Shown: one piece after another, positions 59,169-64,000 of the stretch | How positions within the stretch are numbered: position 1 is the first letter of the stretch | How the letters are laid out: each line of letters opens with the position of its first letter | Assembly: GCF_030818695.1 (NCBI RefSeq) | Contig: NZ_JAUTAR010000001.1 | Coordinates: 1,234,501 to 1,298,500 of the forward strand | DNA: 64,000 nt | Reading direction: 5' to 3' | From: Chryseobacterium sp. SORGH_AS_0447 | Lineage (GTDB): Bacteria > Bacteroidota > Bacteroidia > Flavobacteriales > Weeksellaceae | Notes under the pieces: model-generated | The model's database searches: none | Told to the model about the DNA's origin: nothing | What the model saw: only the letters and a program-made list of their open reading frames with translations | Program-made: the position numbers and the translations under genes

Positions 59169-61122
59169 ATGAAAATGAAATTTATCTTACTATCAAGTGT
59201 TGCTGTATGCTCTTTTACTTTCGGGCAGTATATTCCATCCAGAATCGTTCCTGCTAAAGACGGGCTTCACGCAGAGTTTATCCGATTTGAAAAAGAGCGG
59301 CCCGTATTTCAGGGAAGTCCGGTTCTGTTTGATGAGGTTTCACAGAAATTGTCGTTGGCCAATGGCCGTAAGATGGCTTCTGAAAAAGATCAACTGGGAT
59401 ATGAAACCCACCGGTTTCAGCAGCTCATCAATAATATACCCGTAGAATATGGCATGATGGCTGTACAGACCCTGGATGGAAAAATTGCAGGAGAATCGGG
59501 AAGCTGGATTATTAAAGTGCCTAAAAATCTTGATAAGAGCGCTAAAATTTCCGAAAGCATCGCGTTACAGAATGCATTGGCATTTGTAGGTGCGGAATCG
59601 TACAAATGGCAAAATAAAGAAGAAGAATCTTTCCTTAAAAAAGAATCTGATAATCCACAGGCAACTTTTGCTCCCAAAGGTGAAATTGTTTATTATTCTG
59701 ATCCTGCGGATGAAAACATAAATAATCTGAAGCTGGCTTATAAATTTGATATCTATGCTGAAAAACCGGTAAGCAGGCAATATGTTTTTGTAGATGCCAG
59801 AGACGGAAAAGTATTGGGAGTTGACGCGATTATCCATGAGGCGAATAGTCCGGGAACGGCTGTCACGGCTTACAGCGGAACCAGAAGCATCACGGCGGAT
59901 TCTTATAACGGAAGTTACCGTTTAAGAGAAACCGGAAGAAACGGCGGTACAGCAGTGCAGACTTTTAATCTGCAGAAAGGGACCAACTATTCTTCTGCAG
60001 TGGATTTTACAGATGCGGATAACAGCTGGAACAACGTTAATTCCAATAAAGATCAATATGCTACCGATGCCCATTGGGGAGCGGAAATGACAGTGGATTA
60101 TCTGTACACGAAATTCGGAAGAAAAAGTATCGATAACAATCATTTTGCTATAAAGTCATACGTTCATTATTCTACCAATTATTTTAATGCATTCTGGGAT
60201 GGTTCCAGAATGACGTATGGTGACGGAAGTTCATCGACAAACGGAGGGAAACCATTGACAGCTCTTGATGTCTGCGGTCACGAGATTGCCCACGGAATGA
60301 CCTCTAAAACAGCCAACCTTGCCTACCAGAGAGAATCTGGAGCATTGAATGAAGGATTTTCCGATATTTTTGGGAATTCAATAGAACGCTGGGCAAGACC
60401 CCAGCAGGCAAGCTGGAAATTAGGGGAAGATTTCAGCTATGTGATCCGGGATATGGCCAATCCTAATGCGTACGGCCAGCCGGATACCTATCTTGGAACT
60501 TACTGGAAAGCAACAACAACATCGGGTTGTGCCAGTCCTACACAATCAAACGACTATTGTGGAGTTCATACCAATTCAGGCGTTCTTAATTTCTGGTATT
60601 ATTTATTGGTAACCGGAGGAAGCGGAACCAACGATAAGAGTTTTGCCTACAATGTGACAGGAATCGGCCTGGATAAAGCGGCAGCTATTGCGTACAGAAC
60701 GCTTACCACTTATTTATCCTCTTCTTCTACCTATCAGAATGCCAGAACCTATTCTCTTCAGGCGGCAGCTGATCTGTATGGGGCAGGAAGTAATGAAGTT
60801 ACACAGGTTGCCAATGCCTGGAACGCTGTAGGAGTAGGCGGCGGAACTTCTGCCGCAGGAAAAACTGCTGTTACCGATGCTTTGCTGTACACTATCAGTC
60901 CTAACCCGGCAACAGACAAATTCACCGTTTCATTTGAAGGGAAAGCAGGAAGCGGGAGTAGTGGAATTGGTGAGCCTGACCGGTAAAAAAGAAATTTCCG
61001 AAAAAGTAAAGTTAACGGATGGAGCAAACAGGGTGGAAATTCAGCTTTCAAACAATATGCTTCCGGGAATCTATATCGTCACTGTGAACGGACAAAAAGC
61101 TGGAAACTTAATTAAAAAGTAA
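59169..61122 (+). pseudogene. M4 (thermolysin-like) metallopeptidase, frameshifted at the T9SS domain
   Basis: This secreted protease precursor has a signal peptide (KMKFILLSSVAVCSFTFGQ), an FTP/PepSY-type propeptide (residues about 25-220) and a catalytic domain with DVCGHEIAHGMTSKTANL and GALNEGFSDIFG, the zinc motif HExxH and third ligand Glu. All these are intact. The T9SS type A domain (YTISPNPATDKFTVSFEGKAGSG) runs into a premature stop at 60984-60986. In the +1 frame, VVELVSLTGKKEISEKVKL continues to NGQKAGNLIKK, ending at 61122. One extra base near 60952-60957 explains this. It could be a true mutation, a sequencing error or phase variation. Confidence 0.8.
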
Positions 61123-61137
61123 TACGATAACAACCTT

Positions 61138-61180
61138 AAAAAAATAAGACCACGGGAATTCCCGTGGTCTTATTTTTTTT
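61138..61180. terminator. Bidirectional intrinsic terminator
   Basis: AAATAAGACCACGGGAATT pairs with AATTCCCGTGGTCTTATTT (GAATTC centre), with A and T tracts on both sides, between the protease and hemH 3' ends. Confidence 0.9.
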
Positions 61181-61193
61181 AATATGTATTTTA

Positions 61194-62216
61194 TTATACC
61201 AGATAAAACTCATGGAGCTTTTCTTCGCAAAGTGTTTTTACAACTTCGATCCAACGGTCTTCATCATTCAGGCAGGGTATATAATGGAAGCTTTCTCCTC
61301 CGGCGTGGGTAAACTGGTGCTTTCCTTCTACAGAAATCTCTTCCAGTGTTTCCAGGCAGTCTGAAACGAAGGCCGGACAGACAATGGCCAGGTTTTTTAC
61401 TCCTTTTCCCGGGATCGTTTCCAACGTTTCGTCGGTATAAGGTTCAATCCATTTATCTTTTCCTAACCGTGACTGAAACGAAACAATCGTTTTCTCTTTC
61501 GGAATGTTGAGCTTTTCAATCACCTTGTTGGTGGTAGTAAAACACTGGTGACGGTAGCAGAACTTGTGGCTGGGATTGCTTTCCCTCGAACAGCAGTCGT
61601 TCAGGTTACAGGTTTTCGTAGGATCGGTTTTATAGATATGCCTCTCCGGAACCCCGTGATAGGAAAACTGTAAAGCGTCGAAGTTTTCAGGAAGCTTCTC
61701 CTTAATGCTTTCCGCAAGACAATTGATATAAATATCCCTGTCATAGAAAGGCTGGATGTAATTGATCTTTATTTTCGGAAACTTTTCCTTTCGTACTTCT
61801 TCTGCTTTTTCAATAACGGTCTCTGTAGTACTCATCGCATATTGCGGATAGAGCGGAAAAAGAACGATTTCCGAAACTCCCTGATCCACCAGCTTCTGAA
61901 TTCCCGCTTCAATGCTCGGCTGGGCATACCTCATCCCGATTTCCACCGGAACATCCACCAGCTTCTGCAGCTTTTTCTGGATTTTTTCGGTAATAACAAT
62001 GAGAGGGGAACCTTCGTCCGTCCATACCGTTTTATAGGCTTCAGCAGACTTTTTAGGCCTTGTATTAAGAATAATCCCCTGTACCAGCAGCGCACGGAAA
62101 AACCAACGGTAGTCGATTACCCGCTCGTCCATCAGGAATTCATCCAGATATTCTTTTACATCTTCTACTGCAGTTGACCTTGGTGATCCTAGGTTGACTA
62201 ATAAAATTCCTTTCAT
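61194..62216 (-). CDS. hemH: Ferrochelatase
   Basis: HemH inserts Fe2+ into protoporphyrin IX, the last step of haem synthesis. The 340 residues start GILLVNLGSPRSTAVEDVKEYLDEFLMDERVID. They include EIGMRYAQPSIEAGI and LFPLYPQYAMSTTETVIEKAEE. LQFSYHGVPERHI (catalytic His) and a Cys-rich insert CNLNDCCSRESNPSHKFCYRHQC are also present. FQSRLGKDKWIEPYTDETL and FVSDCLETLEEI complete the signature. A short degenerate inverted repeat lies upstream. Confidence 0.96.
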   Translation of the reverse strand: MKGILLVNLGSPRSTAVEDVKEYLDEFLMDERVIDYRWFFRALLVQGIILNTRPKKSAEAYKTVWTDEGSPLIVITEKIQKKLQKLVDVPVEIGMRYAQPSIEAGIQKLVDQGVSEIVLFPLYPQYAMSTTETVIEKAEEVRKEKFPKIKINYIQPFYDRDIYINCLAESIKEKLPENFDALQFSYHGVPERHIYKTDPTKTCNLNDCCSRESNPSHKFCYRHQCFTTTNKVIEKLNIPKEKTIVSFQSRLGKDKWIEPYTDETLETIPGKGVKNLAIVCPAFVSDCLETLEEISVEGKHQFTHAGGESFHYIPCLNDEDRWIEVVKTLCEEKLHEFYLV

Positions 62217-62230
62217 AAAATATAAGTAAT

Positions 62231-62278
62231 GAGCAATGGGTAATAAGTAATTGTCGATAATTGCTTATGACCCATCGC
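62231..62278. repeat. Short imperfect inverted repeat upstream of hemH
   Basis: GAGCAATGGGTAATAAGTAATT and its near complement AATTGCTTATGACCCATCGC flank GTCGAT. It lies between the hemH start and the NifU stop. Confidence 0.55.
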
Positions 62279-62287
62279 CTGTGTTTT

Positions 62288-63166
62288 TTATCCGTTTACG
62301 GCTTCCACTCTTTCTACAAGATCCGGTACAAATTGTTTTAAGATGTTTTCAATCCCGTTTTTAAGAGTAGCCGTAGAGCTCGGGCATCCGGAACAGGCAC
62401 CTTGTAAAAGCATTCTTGCTGTTTTGCTGTCCTGATCATATTCCATTAATGAAATTTTTCCACCATCGTTTTCTACCGCCGGAGCCACATATTCATTTAA
62501 AATGTCGGAAATTTTCTGCTCATCGTCGGTATAATCCCTGTTGATGATCTTTTCCACCGGGTTTTCATGTTTTTGCGCTTCGATATTGGAAATTTCTCCG
62601 CCATTCTGAAGGTATTCTGCGATCAATGCACGAACCGACATCATTACCTGGTGCCACTCTACGGAGTTATCTCTCGTTACAGCAACGAAATTATCCGAAA
62701 TAAAAACTTCCTTGGCAAAATCAAATTCTTTAAATATCGCCTGCGCCAGTGGAACACCCTCCGCACCTTCTGGAGATTTTACCTCTACGAAACCTTCAAG
62801 CAGTAATTTATTGGAAACAAATTTCATCACATTAGGATTCGGGGTCATTTCCGCATAGATCTGGTATAATTCTTTTTTCTTCTGAAGGTAAATTCTCGGA
62901 TTGGCCAGCAGTTCGTCTTCAATGACGTTTTTCAGGCTTTCTGCTACATGTTCCCATTCTACCGTATCCTGCTTGGCAATGGCCACAAAATTGGCAGTAA
63001 TGAAAATTCTTTCTACAAATGGATAATTGAAAAGTTCCTGTGCGATCGGAAGTTCCGAAATATCTGAATCTCTGTCCAACTCCAAAGATCCCGGGATCAG
63101 GTTGTAATCCGCTACAAATTTCATCACTTTCGGGTTTTCGGTTGGCTCTATAAGTATAGTACGCAT
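62288..63166 (-). CDS. NifU-type Fe-S scaffold protein with tandem N-terminal domains
   Basis: This 292-residue Fe-S cluster carrier has two Nfu N-type domains in tandem. Their related starts are LIEPTENPKVMKFVADYNL and AEMTPNPNVMKFVSNKLLL, and each has a matching second half (PIAQELFNYPFVERIFITANFVAIAKQ, PLAQAIFKEFDFAKEVFISDNFVAVTRD). The C-terminal NifU domain has AVENDGGKISLMEYD and LLQGACSGCPSSTATLKNGIENIL, with the cluster-binding CxxC. I chose ATG 63166, since the upstream TTG is not conserved-like. It stands alone. Confidence 0.92.
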   Translation of the reverse strand: MRTILIEPTENPKVMKFVADYNLIPGSLELDRDSDISELPIAQELFNYPFVERIFITANFVAIAKQDTVEWEHVAESLKNVIEDELLANPRIYLQKKKELYQIYAEMTPNPNVMKFVSNKLLLEGFVEVKSPEGAEGVPLAQAIFKEFDFAKEVFISDNFVAVTRDNSVEWHQVMMSVRALIAEYLQNGGEISNIEAQKHENPVEKIINRDYTDDEQKISDILNEYVAPAVENDGGKISLMEYDQDSKTARMLLQGACSGCPSSTATLKNGIENILKQFVPDLVERVEAVNG

Positions 63167-63329
63167 TTTTTCTTTAAATTTGAGATACAAAAATACGCAA
63201 TTAGAAATTAGGAGGCAGGCATCGGAAGTTAGATTTTTGCTATCGGCATCATTTGAAAGTCGGAAGGTAAACAGATTTCTGCCAAACTGATTTCAGGATA
63301 ATACATTATCAAATTTTCAAATTAAATAT

Positions 63330-63872
63330 ATGGCACTGATCAAAGAACTTTTAGGAAAATCACCACAGATAGGGGAAAACACATTTTTAGCGGAAACCGC
63401 CACGATCATCGGGGACGTCACGATGGGAAGAGACTGCAGCATCTGGTATAATGCCGTGATCCGCGGTGATGTGCATTACATCAAAATGGGAGACAAAGTA
63501 AATGTTCAGGATAATGCCATGCTGCACTGCACTTACCAGAAACATCCGTTAAATATCGGGAACAATGTCTCCATCGGCCATAATGCCATTGTTCACGGCT
63601 GTACGATCAAAGATAATGTTCTCATCGGAATGGGCTCTATTGTTATGGATGACTGCCTGGTGGAAGAAAACTCAATCGTAGGTGCGGGTTCGGTCGTAAC
63701 ACAGGGAACGCACATCAAATCCGGAGAAGTCTGGGGTGGAGTGCCTGCAAGAAAAATCAAGGATATCAATTCCCAATTGCTGGAAGGAGAAGTGAACAGG
63801 ATTGCAGACAATTATGTAAAATATTCTTCCTGGTATAAGGAAAATGCGGTGAATAAGGTTAATGGTGAATAG
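63330..63872 (+). CDS. Gamma carbonic anhydrase-like protein
   Basis: This 180-residue left-handed beta-helix protein is built of hexapeptide repeats (TIIGDVTMGRDCSIWYNAVIRGDVHYIKMGDKVNVQDNAML, NIGNNVSIGHNAIVHGCTIKDNVLIGMGSIVMDDCLVEENSIVGAGSVV). Zinc-ligand-type histidines are found in MLHCT, GHNAI and VHGC, as in the gamma-CA/YrdA group. Carbonic anhydrase activity is likely but not certain, since many members are inactive. It ends with a helical C-terminus. Confidence 0.9.
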   Translation: MALIKELLGKSPQIGENTFLAETATIIGDVTMGRDCSIWYNAVIRGDVHYIKMGDKVNVQDNAMLHCTYQKHPLNIGNNVSIGHNAIVHGCTIKDNVLIGMGSIVMDDCLVEENSIVGAGSVVTQGTHIKSGEVWGGVPARKIKDINSQLLEGEVNRIADNYVKYSSWYKENAVNKVNGE

Positions 63873-63874
63873 TC

Positions 63875-64000
63875 AATTTTGCTTTGCAAGTGAATTTTGA
63901 ATAATAAAAGTTGACCATTGATTCACAGAAATTGACCATTGACTTTTACTGTAGCTTATTAATTTTGCTTTGCAAGTGAATTTTGAATAGTAGAAATTGA
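63875..64000. repeat. Tandem direct repeat at the window edge
   Basis: 63875-63903 and 63961-63989 are identical (29 bases, beginning AATTTTGCTTTGCAAGTGAA), spaced by 86 bp, with similar sequence after each copy. Between them are TTGACCATTGA-type units in both orientations. The end lies outside the window. Confidence 0.75.

Overview
The window looks like the chromosome of a flavobacterium of the Weeksellaceae type, close to Chryseobacterium. The reasons are AT-rich intergenic DNA, promoters of the Bacteroidetes type (TTG, about 17-21 bp, TANNTTTG) with almost no Shine-Dalgarno sequences, secreted proteins with type IX secretion (T9SS) type A C-terminal domains, a T9SS plug protein, a fused pyrE-pyrF gene, an aspartokinase-homoserine dehydrogenase fusion and short peptides with a Chryseobacterium-type bacteriocin-like leader. 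Most genes are core metabolism or envelope genes. No phage, insertion sequence, CRISPR array or rRNA is visible.

Layout. 0-11.4 kb: the end of a Gfo/Idh/MocA oxidoreductase, an ABC-F ATPase, a GNAT protein, a GH25 lysozyme, NDH-2/trmD, an EEP nuclease/phosphatase, Lrp/deoC and a tRNA dihydrouridine synthase. 11.4-20 kb: a very large outer-membrane protein, two T9SS cargo proteins and an M1-like pseudo-peptidase fused to a beta-barrel. 20-26.4 kb: UMP synthase, YkvA, two thioredoxin-fold proteins, chorismate synthase, a polytopic membrane protein and a glycine-zipper lipoprotein. 26.6-35.2 kb: accessory DNA with small secreted proteins, a GT2 glycosyltransferase, a 1255-residue T9SS fibronectin-type protein, a cluster of orphan small transcription units and tRNA-Cys. 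35.3-42 kb: a DUF4403 protein and thrA-thrB-thrC-folB behind a threonine attenuator. 42.2-46.7 kb: three six-cysteine leader peptides, then nadA, gmk, yicC and miaA. 46.9-54 kb: a TetR-controlled RND efflux system. 54.4-64 kb: a thioredoxin-like protein, a HARE-HTH putative nuclease, an MBL hydrolase, the T9SS plug protein, a toxin-antitoxin pair, a frameshifted M4 protease, hemH, a NifU protein and a gamma carbonic anhydrase.

Strongest candidates for something undescribed. (1) At 29.2-34.4 kb at least four orphan units share one architecture: an FNR/CRP-like palindrome (TTATGA-N6-TCATAA type), 20-21 bp, a TANNTTT(G/A) box, about 60-90 nt without an ORF, and an intrinsic terminator. Three of them lie head to tail at 34.04-34.38 kb with a period of about 110-118 nt. 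They look like a family of co-regulated small RNAs. (2) A threonine leader peptide with the run IITTTTTIT, with its own promoter and a terminator hairpin, lies in front of thrA. (3) Three tandem six-cysteine peptides with a G(A/S)-type leader have no maturation gene beside them.

Functional links. The T9SS cargo proteins (14.8, 16.0, 29.6 and 59.2 kb) would be exported by the system to which the plug protein (56.9 kb) belongs. The RND operon carries four copies of a TAAC-N3-GTTA palindrome around its tetR gene. No regulator of the FNR/CRP family is encoded in the window, so the regulator of the small-RNA family would have to act from elsewhere. All functions rest on motifs read by eye; no database search was run.
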